A stretch of 60,628 nt of DNA, taken from positions 1-60,628 of the forward strand of contig VFJY01000132.1 in assembly GCA_009885825.1 (NCBI GenBank), read 5' to 3'. The position numbers were made by a program, and so were the translations under genes. Below, piece by piece: positions 31,837-41,788 of this stretch. Each line of letters begins with the position of its first letter. The stretch's first letter is position 1. Origin of the DNA: Rhodobiaceae bacterium (GTDB taxonomy: Bacteria > Pseudomonadota > Alphaproteobacteria > Rhizobiales > Aestuariivirgaceae). Under the pieces are notes generated by a model. That model ran no database searches. It worked only from the letters and a program-made list of their open reading frames with translations, and was not told where the DNA came from.

Positions 31837-33753
31837 ATGACGTCCAAAAGCGGCAAAACGGCCGAACTTGACGTCATTACCGTAGGCCGCTGTTCCGTTG
31901 ACCTCTATGGCCAGCAAATTGGCTCCAGGCTTGAAGACATCACGTCCTTTGCGAAGTCAGTTGGCGGCTGCCCGTCCAACATTGCGATTGGCACCGCCCG
32001 CCTTGGCCTGAAATCAGCGGTGATCACCCGTGTCGGCGATGAGCAGTTGGGCCGTTATGTGCGCGAGCAGATGACCCGCGAAGGCGTCAATACCGATGGC
32101 ATCGTGACCGATCCACAGCGCCTGACCTCTTTGGTGCTATTGTCGGTGGAAAACGACAAGACCTTTCCCCTGATATTCTACCGCGACAATTGCGCCGACA
32201 GCGCCCTGTGCGAAGACGACATCGACGAGGCCTTCATCAAGTCAGCGCGCGCGCTGCTGGTGACAGGCACGCACTTTGCCAGGCCCCACAATGATGCGGC
32301 CCAGCGCAAGGCCATACGCATTGCCAAAACCAATGGCGCCAGGATCATTCTGGACATTGATTACCGGCCAAATCTCTGGGGCCTTGCCGGACACGCCGCC
32401 GGCGAAGAACGCTACATCAAGTCCGACCGTGTTTCCGGACACATGAAATCCATTCTCCCCGAATGTGATCTGATTGTCGGCACCGAAGAAGAAGTTCACA
32501 TTGCCGCTGGCAGCGAGGACACTTTGACAGCGCTGAAAACCATCCGGTCGCTTTCAGCTGCCACAATCGTTTTGAAGCGTGGCCCCATGGGATGCGTGGT
32601 CTATCCCGCTGCTATCCCCAATCGATTGGAAGATGGAATTGTCGGCCAAGGCTTTCTCATTGAAGTTTACAACGTGCTGGGGGCCGGTGATGCTTTCATG
32701 TCCGGCTTTCTGCGCGGCTGGCTGAAGGGCGAGCCGCTGGAAACCAGCGCCACCTACGCCAATGCTTGCGGCGCGTTCGCCGTGTCGCGGCTTCTCTGCT
32801 CGCCCGAAATTCCAACCTGGGAAGAGCTCCAGTATTTCCTCACGCATGGCAGCACTTACAAGGCGCTCCGCAAAGACGAAGCCATCAACCATGTGCATTG
32901 GGCCACAACCAGGCGCGCACAACCGGAAAAACTCCTGGCGCTTGCCATTGATCACCGCATGCAACTTGAAACCATTGCAGATAACGCCGGCGCACCGCAC
33001 GCCCGCATTTCGGATTTCAAGCGCCTGGCCGTGGCGGCAATCGCCAAGGTCGCCAATGGCCAGCCCGGTTTTGGTACATTGCTTGACGACACCTATGGCC
33101 GCGAGGCCATGTTCGATGCCGCAAAGCTTGGCCTCTGGATCGGGCGGCCCCTGGAGCAGCCGGGATCACGTCCGCTCCGTTTTGAATTCACGCAGGATGT
33201 CGGAGCCAGGCTGGTTGAATGGCCGGTGACCCACACCATCAAGTGCCTGGCCTTCTATCACCCCGATGATCCAACCGAACTCAAAACTGAACAATCACAG
33301 AAGCTGCTGACCCTTTATGAGGCCGCCCGCATGGTGGGCCGCGAACTGCTGGTCGAAATCATTTCAGGTAAACATGGCCCTCTCAATGAGGACACGGTTT
33401 CGCGCGCCATGGCGGAGCTTTATGCCCTTGGCATCAAGCCCGATTGGTGGAAGCTTGAACCCCAGACCACCAGCGCCGCCTGGAGCAACATCGAAAGAAC
33501 CATCGCCACCCATGACCCCTATTGCCGTGGCATTGTGGTTTTGGGCCTCGATGCCCCCGAGGCCGAACTCGCCAAGGCTTTTGAACTGACCGCCGGACAC
33601 GCCGCCGTCAAAGGCTTTGCCGTTGGGCGCACGATCTTCAGCGCCATCGCAGGCGATTGGCTTTCCCACAAGATCGACGATGCAAACGCCACATTGCAGA
33701 TGGCCGGGCGATTTGCCAAATTGGTCACTGTCTGGAACGCCTCCCACCCCTGA
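31837..33753 (+). CDS. iolC: Bifunctional 5-dehydro-2-deoxygluconokinase / DUF2090 aldolase
   Basis: A 638-residue fusion. The N-terminal PfkB kinase (about 10-325) has SVGGCPSNIAIGTARLG and the catalytic base Asp285 in VLGAGDAFMSG, and phosphorylates 2-deoxy-5-keto-gluconate. The C-terminal DUF2090 domain (from about 345, LALAIDHRMQLETIA) resembles class I aldolases and is taken to cleave the phosphorylated product, the IolJ step, giving DHAP and malonate semialdehyde. No separate iolJ is seen nearby. TAGGAG precedes ATG 31837. Confidence 0.93.
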   Translation: MTSKSGKTAELDVITVGRCSVDLYGQQIGSRLEDITSFAKSVGGCPSNIAIGTARLGLKSAVITRVGDEQLGRYVREQMTREGVNTDGIVTDPQRLTSLVLLSVENDKTFPLIFYRDNCADSALCEDDIDEAFIKSARALLVTGTHFARPHNDAAQRKAIRIAKTNGARIILDIDYRPNLWGLAGHAAGEERYIKSDRVSGHMKSILPECDLIVGTEEEVHIAAGSEDTLTALKTIRSLSAATIVLKRGPMGCVVYPAAIPNRLEDGIVGQGFLIEVYNVLGAGDAFMSGFLRGWLKGEPLETSATYANACGAFAVSRLLCSPEIPTWEELQYFLTHGSTYKALRKDEAINHVHWATTRRAQPEKLLALAIDHRMQLETIADNAGAPHARISDFKRLAVAAIAKVANGQPGFGTLLDDTYGREAMFDAAKLGLWIGRPLEQPGSRPLRFEFTQDVGARLVEWPVTHTIKCLAFYHPDDPTELKTEQSQKLLTLYEAARMVGRELLVEIISGKHGPLNEDTVSRAMAELYALGIKPDWWKLEPQTTSAAWSNIERTIATHDPYCRGIVVLGLDAPEAELAKAFELTAGHAAVKGFAVGRTIFSAIAGDWLSHKIDDANATLQMAGRFAKLVTVWNASHP

Positions 33754-33784
33754 GCCAAGCCGGATTTTGAAAAGGAGCCTATCC

Positions 33785-35638
33785 ATGGGCAAAACTATTC
33801 GCCTCACCGCGGCGCAAGCGCTGGTCAAATTCATGACCCGGCAGATGACCCTCATTGATGGCAAGAAGGTGCCGATATTTGCCGGTGTCTGGGCCATCTT
33901 TGGCCACGGCAACGTGGTGGGAATTGGCGAGGCGCTCTATGGCGCCAGAAAAGAGCTGCCAACTTTCAGGGCCCACAATGAGCAGGCCATGGCGCATGCC
34001 GCAACCGCTTTTGCCAAGGCCTCCAGGCGTCGCCGCATGATGGCGGCGACCACCTCCATCGGCCCCGGAGCCTTGAACATGGTGACCGCCGCGGCTGTCG
34101 CCCATGTCAACCGTATTCCTTTGCTGCTGCTTCCCGGCGATGTCTTCGCCAATCGCCAGCCAGACCCTGTGCTGCAACAGGTCGAGGATTTCGGTGACGG
34201 CACGGTTTCCGCGAATGACTGCTTCAAGCCGGTGTCCCGTTATTTTGATCGCATCGCAAGGCCAGAACAGCTTATTCCCGCCCTTAACCGCGCCATGGCG
34301 GTTTTGACCGACCCCGCCGATTGCGGGCCGGTCACGCTCTCCATGTGTCAGGACACGCAAGCCGAGGCCTATGATTATCCCGTAAGCTTCTTTGATGAAA
34401 AAGTCTGGACAACGCGGCGCATGCGGCCCGATGAGGAGGAGCTTGCCAAAGCCGTCGGTGTGCTGAAGAATGCCAAAAAACCTGTCATCATCGCAGGCGG
34501 TGGCGTGCTGTTTTCAGAAGCCTCAGCCCAGCTTGCAAGCTTTGCCCAAGCCCACGGCATTCCGGTGGTTGAAACCCAGGGTGGAAAATCATCCCTGCCC
34601 TTTACCCATCCCCTGAACATGGGAGCCGTCGGTGTCACCGGAACCGCCGCCTCCAACACCGTTTGTGAAGACGCTGATGTGATTTTGGCGGTGGGCACAA
34701 GGTTGCAGGATTTCACCACCGGCTCCTGGACCCTGTTCAAGAATGCCGGTCGAACCATTATCGGCCTCAACACGCAAGTCTTTGACGCAACCAAGCACCG
34801 CGCCCTTCCATTGGTCGCCGATGCGCGCGTCGGCCTTGAAGAACTTTCGATCAACTTGGGCAAATGGACAGCCCCTGCCGCCTGGACCAGATCGGCGCAA
34901 AACGGATTCGCCGCATGGCTCAAGACAGCGTTAAAATACACCAACGCCAGCAATGCGGAGAGACCCTCTGACGCGCAAGTCATTGGCGCCGTGCAGCGGG
35001 CGCTTGGCCGGGAGATTTCCATACTGGCCGCCGCTGGCAGTGTCCCGGGCGAATTGCACAAGCTTTGGCAGGCGAGCTACCCATCATCTTACCACATGGA
35101 ATATGGCTTCTCCTGCATGGGCTATGAAATCGCCGGCGGCATTGGCATGAAAATGGCCCAGCCCGACCTCGAGGCCGTGGTCATGGTGGGCGACGGCACC
35201 TATCTCATGATGAACTCCGAACTCGCAACATCCGTGATGCTCGGCATCAAGCTCACTGTCATCCTGCTTGACAACCGGGGCTACGGCTGCATCAACCGTT
35301 TGCAATTCGCCAGCGGTAGTGAGCGCTTCAATAATCTGTTCGACCACAACACGCTCCATGAGGTTTCGCCCGATATTGATTTTGCCGCCCACGCTAGAAG
35401 CCTCGGCGCAATTTCTGAAAAAGTCTCGTCGCTGGCTGACCTCGAAACCGCATTAAAGAAATCCAAATCCAACAGCCGCACCACGGTGATTGTCATTGAC
35501 ACGGATCCCATGATGTCAACCGACGCAGGCGGCAATTGGTGGGATGTGGCCATCCCCGAGGTTTCATCCCGCAAACAGGTGCAGGCGGCGCGCAAAAAAT
35601 ATGTGAAGGCGCTTGTGAAGCGGCAGGCCATTACCTGA
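33785..35638 (+). CDS. iolD: 3D-(3,5/4)-trihydroxycyclohexane-1,2-dione hydrolase
   Basis: A 617-residue thiamine-diphosphate enzyme that opens the inositol-derived ring to 5-deoxy-glucuronate. The conserved Glu that activates ThDP is in RAHNEQAMAHAA. The metal and ThDP-binding motif GDGTYLMMNSE runs to LDNRGYGCIN near the C-terminus. AGGAG stands nine bases before ATG 33785. It follows iolC by 31 bases, so it is in the same operon. Its usual substrate supplier IolE is not encoded in the window. Confidence 0.94.
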   Translation: MGKTIRLTAAQALVKFMTRQMTLIDGKKVPIFAGVWAIFGHGNVVGIGEALYGARKELPTFRAHNEQAMAHAATAFAKASRRRRMMAATTSIGPGALNMVTAAAVAHVNRIPLLLLPGDVFANRQPDPVLQQVEDFGDGTVSANDCFKPVSRYFDRIARPEQLIPALNRAMAVLTDPADCGPVTLSMCQDTQAEAYDYPVSFFDEKVWTTRRMRPDEEELAKAVGVLKNAKKPVIIAGGGVLFSEASAQLASFAQAHGIPVVETQGGKSSLPFTHPLNMGAVGVTGTAASNTVCEDADVILAVGTRLQDFTTGSWTLFKNAGRTIIGLNTQVFDATKHRALPLVADARVGLEELSINLGKWTAPAAWTRSAQNGFAAWLKTALKYTNASNAERPSDAQVIGAVQRALGREISILAAAGSVPGELHKLWQASYPSSYHMEYGFSCMGYEIAGGIGMKMAQPDLEAVVMVGDGTYLMMNSELATSVMLGIKLTVILLDNRGYGCINRLQFASGSERFNNLFDHNTLHEVSPDIDFAAHARSLGAISEKVSSLADLETALKKSKSNSRTTVIVIDTDPMMSTDAGGNWWDVAIPEVSSRKQVQAARKKYVKALVKRQAIT

Positions 35639-35732
35639 GCAAGCAATTTCCGGAAAATGCCCGGCCAGCGGTTTACGCCGGGCTGGAATATGGTAACCTG
35701 TCCCCATTCCAGAAAGAAGGCGCTTGATCTCA

Positions 35733-36527
35733 ATGACTAACCTGTTGGTAAAACCCCGCAAAGGCGGCGGACGTGTCATTCACGTCACGCCCAAGACCGC
35801 GCGCTGGGCGCATGTGGGCTTCGACGTGTGGAAGCGTGAAGCGGGTGAAATCGCCACGGGCATTGATGGCGACCGCGAAATCTGTCTGGTTTTCATCAGC
35901 GGCCGCGGCAAGGTGCGCGTCGGTTCAAACGAGCTTGGAATTTTAGGTGGGCGCGCAACGCCTTTCGATGGCAAGCCTTGGTCGGTCTATGTCTGCCCCG
36001 GCCATGTCTGGTCCGTCGAGGCAACTGAGGATTTGGTTTTGGGCGTCTGCTCGGCCCCCGGTGTTGGCAAGCATGAATCCCGTGTGATAGCCCCCGACAA
36101 GCTCGTGCAGGAAATCCGCGGCAAGGGCTCCAACGTGCGCCATGTCACCAATATCCTGCCCGAATGGGAGCCAGCCGAGAATCTTCTGGTGGTGGAGGTC
36201 ATAACACCAGCCGGCAACACGTCATCCTATCCGCCCCACAAGCATGACCAGAACAACCTGCCCCACGAATCATTCCTCGAGGAAACCTATTACCATCGCT
36301 TGAACCCGCCCCAGGGCTTCGCCTTCCAGCGGATCTACACCGATGACCGCGAGCTCGACGTTTCCATGGCCATGGAGGATGGCGATGTGACGCTGGTGCC
36401 AAAAGGCTATCACCCTTGCGCCACATGCCATGGTTATGATTTGTACTACCTTAACGTGATGGCTGGTCCAAAGCGGACCTGGAAATTCCATAACGCCAAG
36501 GAACACGAATGGCTGTTGAAGCAGTAG
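35733..36527 (+). CDS. iolB: 5-deoxy-glucuronate isomerase
   Basis: A 264-residue cupin-type isomerase converting 5-deoxy-glucuronate to 2-deoxy-5-keto-gluconate, the IolC substrate. The metal site is visible in SSYPPHKHDQ and EETYYHR, with VPKGYHPC later. ATG 35733 is preferred over a TTG three codons earlier, judged by distance from AAGAAGG. It follows iolD by 94 bases, and its 3' end overlaps the MFS gene by 19 bases. Confidence 0.93.
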   Translation: MTNLLVKPRKGGGRVIHVTPKTARWAHVGFDVWKREAGEIATGIDGDREICLVFISGRGKVRVGSNELGILGGRATPFDGKPWSVYVCPGHVWSVEATEDLVLGVCSAPGVGKHESRVIAPDKLVQEIRGKGSNVRHVTNILPEWEPAENLLVVEVITPAGNTSSYPPHKHDQNNLPHESFLEETYYHRLNPPQGFAFQRIYTDDRELDVSMAMEDGDVTLVPKGYHPCATCHGYDLYYLNVMAGPKRTWKFHNAKEHEWLLKQ

Positions 36528-37735
36528 AAGCCCGGCCCGCAGCCTTCATTTTTATTTTTGTAACCGTAGCCCTTGATATGCTGGCCATCGGCATCATCAT
36601 TCCGGTGCTGCCCAAGCTGATCGAAAGCTTTGCCGATGGCAACACGGCGCGCGCCGCTGAAATTGTCGGCATTTTCGGCACGACCTGGGCCTTTATCCAG
36701 TTCCTGTTTTCGCCAGCCCTCGGCTCGCTCTCGGATCGCTTCGGGCGCAGGCCCATTGTGCTGTTGTCAAATCTCGGGCTCGGCCTTGACTACATCTTCA
36801 TGGCGCTGGCCCCTGCCCTCTCCTTGCTCTTCATCGGACGGGTCGTCTCCGGCCTCACATCCGCCAGCATCGCAACCGCTGGCGCCTATATCGCCGACGT
36901 CAGCCCGCCCGAAAAACGCGCCCAGAATTTCGGCATGCTGGGTGCGGCCTTCGGTTTAGGCTTTGTCCTGGGGCCAGCCCTTGGCGGCATTCTTGGCAGC
37001 TATGATCTGCGCTATCCCTTCTGGGCCGCAGCCTTCATGAGCCTCGCCAACTTCGCCTATGGTTATTTCATCTTGCCTGAATCCCTGAAACCGGAAAACC
37101 GCGCGCCCTTTTCGTGGGCCAAGGCCAACCCCCTGGGCTCGGTCAAACTGCTTTTGAGCCACCGGGAGCTTTGGGGCCTGGGCGTTATGCAGTTCCTGTC
37201 GCAACTGGCCCACACATCCCTGCCATCGGTCTATGTTCTCTACGCTGGCTATCGCTACGGATGGGGCCCGGGCGAAGTAGGCTTTTTGCTGGCGGGCGTG
37301 GGCGTTGCCTCGGTGGTGGTGCAAGCGGGGCTGGTGAAACCCATCGTCAAGCGTATCGGTGAACGCCCGGCACTATTGGCCGGATTGCTTTTGGGCGGCA
37401 TCGGAATGATCTGGTATGGCGCCGCCTGGACAGGCCCCCTGGCCTGGATCGCCGTTCCCGTCGCCGCCTTCTGGGGCCTCTTTGGCGCCGCCAGCCAATC
37501 CATCATGTCGCAACGGGTTTCCGCCTCCGAGCAGGGCCAATTGCAGGGCGCGACCGCCAGCATTACAGCTTGCGCCGGCATCATCGGCCCCTTCCTCTTC
37601 GCCTTCATCTTCGCCCGGTCAATCGACCCTGCCTATGGCATCAATCTCCCGGGTGCGGCCCTCTGGCTTGCCGGATTTTTGCTCTTGCTGGCATTCCTGT
37701 TTGCGGCCTGGCAGTTGAACAGGGCAAGAAAATAA
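36509..37735 (+). CDS. MFS transporter, TetA (TCR) type
   Basis: A 408-residue permease with about 12 membrane helices. The loop motif [20 protein letters not shown] and [28 protein letters not shown] are close to TetA-type multidrug/tetracycline:H+ antiporters. ATG 36509 lies inside the last codons of iolB, with AAGGAA five bases before it, so it is translated with the inositol genes. The family exports drugs rather than importing inositol, so its substrate here is open. Confidence 0.9.
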   Translation: MAVEAVEARPAAFIFIFVTVALDMLAIGIIIPVLPKLIESFADGNTARAAEIVGIFGTTWAFIQFLFSPALGSLSDRFGRRPIVLLSNLGLGLDYIFMALAPALSLLFIGRVVSGLTSASIATAGAYIADVSPPEKRAQNFGMLGAAFGLGFVLGPALGGILGSYDLRYPFWAAAFMSLANFAYGYFILPESLKPENRAPFSWAKANPLGSVKLLLSHRELWGLGVMQFLSQLAHTSLPSVYVLYAGYRYGWGPGEVGFLLAGVGVASVVVQAGLVKPIVKRIGERPALLAGLLLGGIGMIWYGAAWTGPLAWIAVPVAAFWGLFGAASQSIMSQRVSASEQGQLQGATASITACAGIIGPFLFAFIFARSIDPAYGINLPGAALWLAGFLLLLAFLFAAWQLNRARK

Positions 37736-37850
37736 AAGGAAGTGCGCCTCACCGCAATGCGCCGTCCGTCTGCTGCGCTGCCGGCAAAGACCAGGTGGAC
37801 GCTTTCACCCTGCTCCCATATTCTGCGCGCCCGTGATAGGGTGCAAAACC

Positions 37851-38525
37851 ATGGGAGCATCAGGGACATGGGCGGTCCGTCTTGGTCTTGGCCTGTTTCT
37901 TGCGGTGGCCAGCGCCAAGGCGGAGGACACCCATTGGACAAGCCGCGAATATGTGGATCTGTATTTCCGCCACTATAACGGCCGGGTGCCTCTACCGCAT
38001 CTGCGCGAAGACGCGCAAAAGGCGCTGTTCAATCACCTCATTGATCCGCGCAACATCACCCGCATTGCGGAGGCTTCCGTATCGCAGGATGAAAAGCTCC
38101 GCCAGTTGCGGATCATTCTTGCCGTGCTCGGCGCCTATCGCGCCGCTTACAACGTGGCGGTCATCGTAGGCGAGCCGCTCGAGCAGGAACTGACTCTGGT
38201 TCAGGCCTACTCCCTTCAGGTTGCGGGCACATTGGCAAGCCTGATGCGAAAGCCGCCCGGTGCTGGGGACGCTTCTTCCGCCTGGGCCACGCTTGTCGAA
38301 GGCGTGATCGCGTCGACTGACGATAGCGAACATTACTCGCCTGCGCAGAGCGCGATTCTTGCGGAGGCGGTCACTCTGCATTATCCGGCCATCGCCGCGG
38401 TTCTGACAAAGGACGATCGCCGCCGCCTGCGCGCTCAAGCGCTCGCCCTCAAGCCCGCGCATGGCAACGCCGCCCGGCGCGAGGCCATGGCGCGAATGAA
38501 ACGGGTGCTCTCGACCGCGCCATAG
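37851..38525 (+). CDS. Hypothetical secreted protein
   Basis: A 224-residue protein with a signal peptide (MGASGTWAVRLGLGLFLAVASAKA) and a helical mature part. No known domain is recognised and there are no cysteines or metal motifs. ATG 37851 is preferred to a GTG six codons earlier because it gives a clean signal peptide after TAGGGTG. It stands alone between the inositol operon and the class II aldolase gene. Confidence 0.68.
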   Translation: MGASGTWAVRLGLGLFLAVASAKAEDTHWTSREYVDLYFRHYNGRVPLPHLREDAQKALFNHLIDPRNITRIAEASVSQDEKLRQLRIILAVLGAYRAAYNVAVIVGEPLEQELTLVQAYSLQVAGTLASLMRKPPGAGDASSAWATLVEGVIASTDDSEHYSPAQSAILAEAVTLHYPAIAAVLTKDDRRRLRAQALALKPAHGNAARREAMARMKRVLSTAP

Positions 38526-38655
38526 GGGCCCCAGCAAGAGCCAACGCCGACGACTCCCGATGACAACTTCATGTTCTGAAGCATTCCACGGCCGTTAACT
38601 TCGCAAGTTTTCTGTCTTTCCGGGATTCCGGGAGGGCCGGCTCGAGGCGCGGGGG

Positions 38656-39360
38656 CTACTTCCGCCTCAGCTTCGGCGCGAACACCGTGAGTGTTTCCCC
38701 CTTCGCCAGATCGGCCTTCTGCTTGCCGTAGGTTTTGAAGCGCTTGAGCACGCTGGTCATTTCCGCATCGCTCAGGACCACCGGTTTGCCTGCGAGGCTT
38801 GCCGCCCAGTATTGCTGGCATAGCCCTTCAATTTCCCCCGCCAGCCACAGGGCCTTGTCAAGATTCGGGCCAAAACAAATCTGACCGTGGTTGGCGAGAA
38901 GACAGCCATTGCGATCCTCCATGGCCTTCAGCATCGTATCTGACAGTTCCTGGGTGCCAAACTCCGCATAGTTGGAAACCCGCAAGCTCGTGCCGCCGGT
39001 CACGCCGATCATGTAATGAAACGCCGGAACATCTTTGCGCAAGCACGAGAGCGCCGTGGCCCAGGTCGAATGCACATGCACGATGGCCTTGGCCTCGGGC
39101 CTGGCCCGGTAAATATCCATGTGCATGCGCCATTCAGTGGATGGCAGATAGTCGCCCGAATAGTGTCCTTCCAGATCCATCTCGACCACATGCGCCGGTT
39201 TCATTTTGGCGTAAGGCACACCCGATGCCGTCAGCAAAAATCCCCCATCAGTGCGAACGCTCACATTGCCAGAGGTGCCGCGATTGATGCCTTCGGCGTT
39301 CATTTTCAGGCAAGTCTCGATAACAGCCTTGCGCAGTTCCATAAGTTTCAGTTTTTTCAT
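38656..39360 (-). CDS. Class II aldolase/adducin family protein (fuculose-phosphate aldolase-like)
   Basis: A 234-residue zinc-dependent aldolase of the FucA/AraD type: EGINRGTSGNVSVR at the N-terminus, zinc His pair in IVHVHSTWATAL and the third His in LLANHGQICFG. Such enzymes cleave sugar-1-phosphates to DHAP and an aldehyde. It is divergent from an FGGY kinase gene with 55 bases between starts; kinase plus aldolase would catabolise one ketose. The exact sugar is unknown. Confidence 0.92.
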   Translation of the reverse strand: MKKLKLMELRKAVIETCLKMNAEGINRGTSGNVSVRTDGGFLLTASGVPYAKMKPAHVVEMDLEGHYSGDYLPSTEWRMHMDIYRARPEAKAIVHVHSTWATALSCLRKDVPAFHYMIGVTGGTSLRVSNYAEFGTQELSDTMLKAMEDRNGCLLANHGQICFGPNLDKALWLAGEIEGLCQQYWAASLAGKPVVLSDAEMTSVLKRFKTYGKQKADLAKGETLTVFAPKLRRK

Positions 39361-39415
39361 TGGGGTTCCGTTATTGGATTGATCTCGACCGCAGGCCCAT
39401 CATAGAAAGGCAGCG

Positions 39416-40816
39416 ATGGAATTACAATTGCCCCGTGGAATAGCCGTCATTGACGCCGGCAAAACCAACACAAAAATCGTGTTGTTTGGCCCTGATGGCG
39501 GGTTGGTGACCGAGCGCAAGGTGGCGAGCCAAAACCATGAGGGCCCGCCCTATCGCCACATCGATCCAACAGTCTTTATGGGGCTTTGCCAGGCGGCGCT
39601 GCCCGAACTTGATGCCATTCTACCTATTGATGTCGTGGTGCCCTGCGCCCACGGAGCGGCCATGGCCTGTGTGGCCGCAGACGGCTCTTTGGCCCTGCCC
39701 GTCATGGATTATACATCCGAACCGCCGCCTGACATCATCGCGGCTTACCGGAAAATACAGCCCCCATTTCACGAAGTTTATAGCCCGCTGCTTCCCATGG
39801 CGCTCACCCACGCCTTGCAGCTCTTCTGGCAGCAGCAAGCCTTCCCGCAGGAGTTTGCAAAGACGCAAACCCTGATGACCTGGATTCAATATGTCGGATT
39901 CTGCCTGAGCGGAGTGGCCATCTCCGAAATTTCCAGCATGTCGTGCCAGACCCATTTGCTGAATGTGAACACCGGCAAGCCCTCATCCTTCGTTCGGGCG
40001 ATGGGCTGGGAGAAATTTTTGCCCCCCTTTGCCAAAGCCTGGGAACCCATCGGAAGCCTGCATGAAAAATTTCGCGGCAGGGCGTTTCGCGGGGCTGGCA
40101 AAGTCCTGGCTGGCGTCCACGACTCCAACGGAAACTATCTGCGTTACCTCGCTGCGGACCAGAAGAGGTTCACCCTGCTTTCAACCGGAACCTGGATCAT
40201 CGGTTTTGACACGGAAGCCAGGCTGCAATCCCTCGATGAAAGCCGGGGCATGGTTTCCAACACGGATGTTCTTGGAAACCATGTCGTTTGTTGCCGGTTT
40301 TTTGGCGGCAAGGAGTTTGAGATTCTGGGCGAGGGAGTCCCTGGCGACGAGGCAACTCTCAACGCCGTTCAGGATTTGATCGCCCAGGAAACCTTTGCCC
40401 TGCCCTATTTTTCCGACAGCGTTGATGGGCCAGTTCCGCACCGAAGCGGCAGCCGCGGCGAGATCACAGGTCCCGCCCCAGCCTCGCCGGAACAAAGGGC
40501 GTCCCTCGCCTCGCTCTACTGCGCGCTCATGGTGTCCGAGTCACTCAACTCAATAGGTTCAACACACGACATCATCGTCGACGGACCGTTTTCTGAAAAC
40601 CTGGTTTTCCTGATGGTGTTGGCCCAGCTTCGTCCCAATCAGGATCTTTTTGCTTCCGACCTGCGTGACGGCACCACGGCGGGCGCCGCCTGCCTCGCCC
40701 TGATGCAAAGTGGAGATCTGCCCCATGTGCCGCTTTCGCTCGTGCAAATTCACGCGAGCAAACTTGCGGGCTTGCAAGAATATGCCGCCACTTGGCTCGA
40801 CCTCGCCCATCGCTGA
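39416..40816 (+). CDS. FGGY-family carbohydrate kinase
   Basis: A 466-residue kinase. The N-terminal phosphate-binding VIDAGKTNTKIVLF, central GVHDSNGNYLRYL with the catalytic Asp, and LLSTGTWIIGF are FGGY hallmarks. A C-terminal SLYCALMVSESLNSIGSTHDIIVDGP helps bind ATP. The shape resembles L-fuculo- or rhamnulokinases, and the divergent class II aldolase fits that, but the substrate is inferred only. Confidence 0.9.
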   Translation: MELQLPRGIAVIDAGKTNTKIVLFGPDGGLVTERKVASQNHEGPPYRHIDPTVFMGLCQAALPELDAILPIDVVVPCAHGAAMACVAADGSLALPVMDYTSEPPPDIIAAYRKIQPPFHEVYSPLLPMALTHALQLFWQQQAFPQEFAKTQTLMTWIQYVGFCLSGVAISEISSMSCQTHLLNVNTGKPSSFVRAMGWEKFLPPFAKAWEPIGSLHEKFRGRAFRGAGKVLAGVHDSNGNYLRYLAADQKRFTLLSTGTWIIGFDTEARLQSLDESRGMVSNTDVLGNHVVCCRFFGGKEFEILGEGVPGDEATLNAVQDLIAQETFALPYFSDSVDGPVPHRSGSRGEITGPAPASPEQRASLASLYCALMVSESLNSIGSTHDIIVDGPFSENLVFLMVLAQLRPNQDLFASDLRDGTTAGAACLALMQSGDLPHVPLSLVQIHASKLAGLQEYAATWLDLAHR

Positions 40817-40872
40817 GTTAACCTATCAGCAATATTCCCGGTGCACACTGAGGCCATAGTGGTGGGTGTGAT

Positions 40873-41277
40873 ATGCGTAACAACGAAGTTTCAACTTTTA
40901 CCCTGACGTGCCCGGGCGAAGACACAACCGACCCGCAGGTTCAGGAAATCCAGGGCCGTGGCAATCTTCCGCTGATGATCGGCGATGATGTGCTGGCTGA
41001 AATAAAATACGAAGACCTGGTCGAAAGTTGGGAATCGGCGGTTTCTTTGCCAGCCACCGAGCTCAACGCCATGACGACATTGGCTGGCCAGCGCCTGGGC
41101 CTCATGCTCGAAAACAATCTTGAAGCTGAGGATTTGACCGACGTTGTATCCGACGCAGCCGTGCTTTTCCTGCTGGCCATGCGCCGCTTCGGCGTTTCCG
41201 AACCCCACCGGATTCCCGCCTGCACCGTAAAGTGGAATGGACACGAGGCCATTGAAAGTGTTCAAATGCTGGCATGA
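40873..41277 (+). CDS. Hypothetical acidic protein
   Basis: A 134-residue soluble acidic protein; no family recognised. The centre is helical (LNAMTTLAGQRLGLMLENNLEAEDLTD) and the end reads WNGHEAIESVQML. GGTGGG precedes ATG 40873. Its stop overlaps the start of the next VOC gene by four bases (ATGA), so it is translationally coupled to it. Confidence 0.72.
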   Translation: MRNNEVSTFTLTCPGEDTTDPQVQEIQGRGNLPLMIGDDVLAEIKYEDLVESWESAVSLPATELNAMTTLAGQRLGLMLENNLEAEDLTDVVSDAAVLFLLAMRRFGVSEPHRIPACTVKWNGHEAIESVQMLA

Positions 41278-41705
41278 AAGCCAGCGAACCGCCTGTCTCC
41301 GCCGCCGATTATGGCCGTTCCCTCCGGGGCCTTGGATTTAACCTGATTGTCGCGGATGTGCCCCGTGCCGTAAGGTTCACAACCGAAGTTCTGGGCGCCA
41401 CATCCTTTTTTGACAACGACAGTTTTGCCGCCATGAAATTGGTGGGCGGCGACTTCATGTTCCACGCCGACCACACCTATCACGGCAATCCCTTGGCCGG
41501 CATGGTGAAAACCGCTGAAGCCCGGGGCACCGCCGTTGAACTCCGCGTCTACGGTGTCGACCCCGATCAGGCGGAAAAACGCGCCCGCGATGGCGGCTGG
41601 ACCATCCTCGCCGGCAGTCTCGACAAACCCCATGGCCTGCGCGAATGCATGATCATTGACGACGATGGCTTTGTCTGGATTCCATCCGTTCATTTGCCGA
41701 AATAG
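41274..41705 (+). CDS. VOC-family protein
   Basis: A 143-residue VOC-fold protein: LGFNLIVADVPRAVRFTTEVLGAT begins the first half, and the second half ends CMIIDDDGFVWIPSVHL. The usual C-terminal metal Glu is not obvious, so it may bind ligands rather than metal. Coupled to the preceding hypothetical gene by ATGA; 83 bases separate it from mmsA. Confidence 0.85.
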   Translation: MKASEPPVSAADYGRSLRGLGFNLIVADVPRAVRFTTEVLGATSFFDNDSFAAMKLVGGDFMFHADHTYHGNPLAGMVKTAEARGTAVELRVYGVDPDQAEKRARDGGWTILAGSLDKPHGLRECMIIDDDGFVWIPSVHLPK

Positions 41706-41788
41706 GATGCTTATTCCAATCCTCAATTGATTTGGCTGGCCTATATGGTCTAAGCAAACCCCAGCTACAGTCATATAGAGAGTAAACA

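Noticed and set aside
36509-37735. MFS gene as the inositol importer
   Set aside because: Motifs are of the TetA drug-exporter type; only position suggests inositol.
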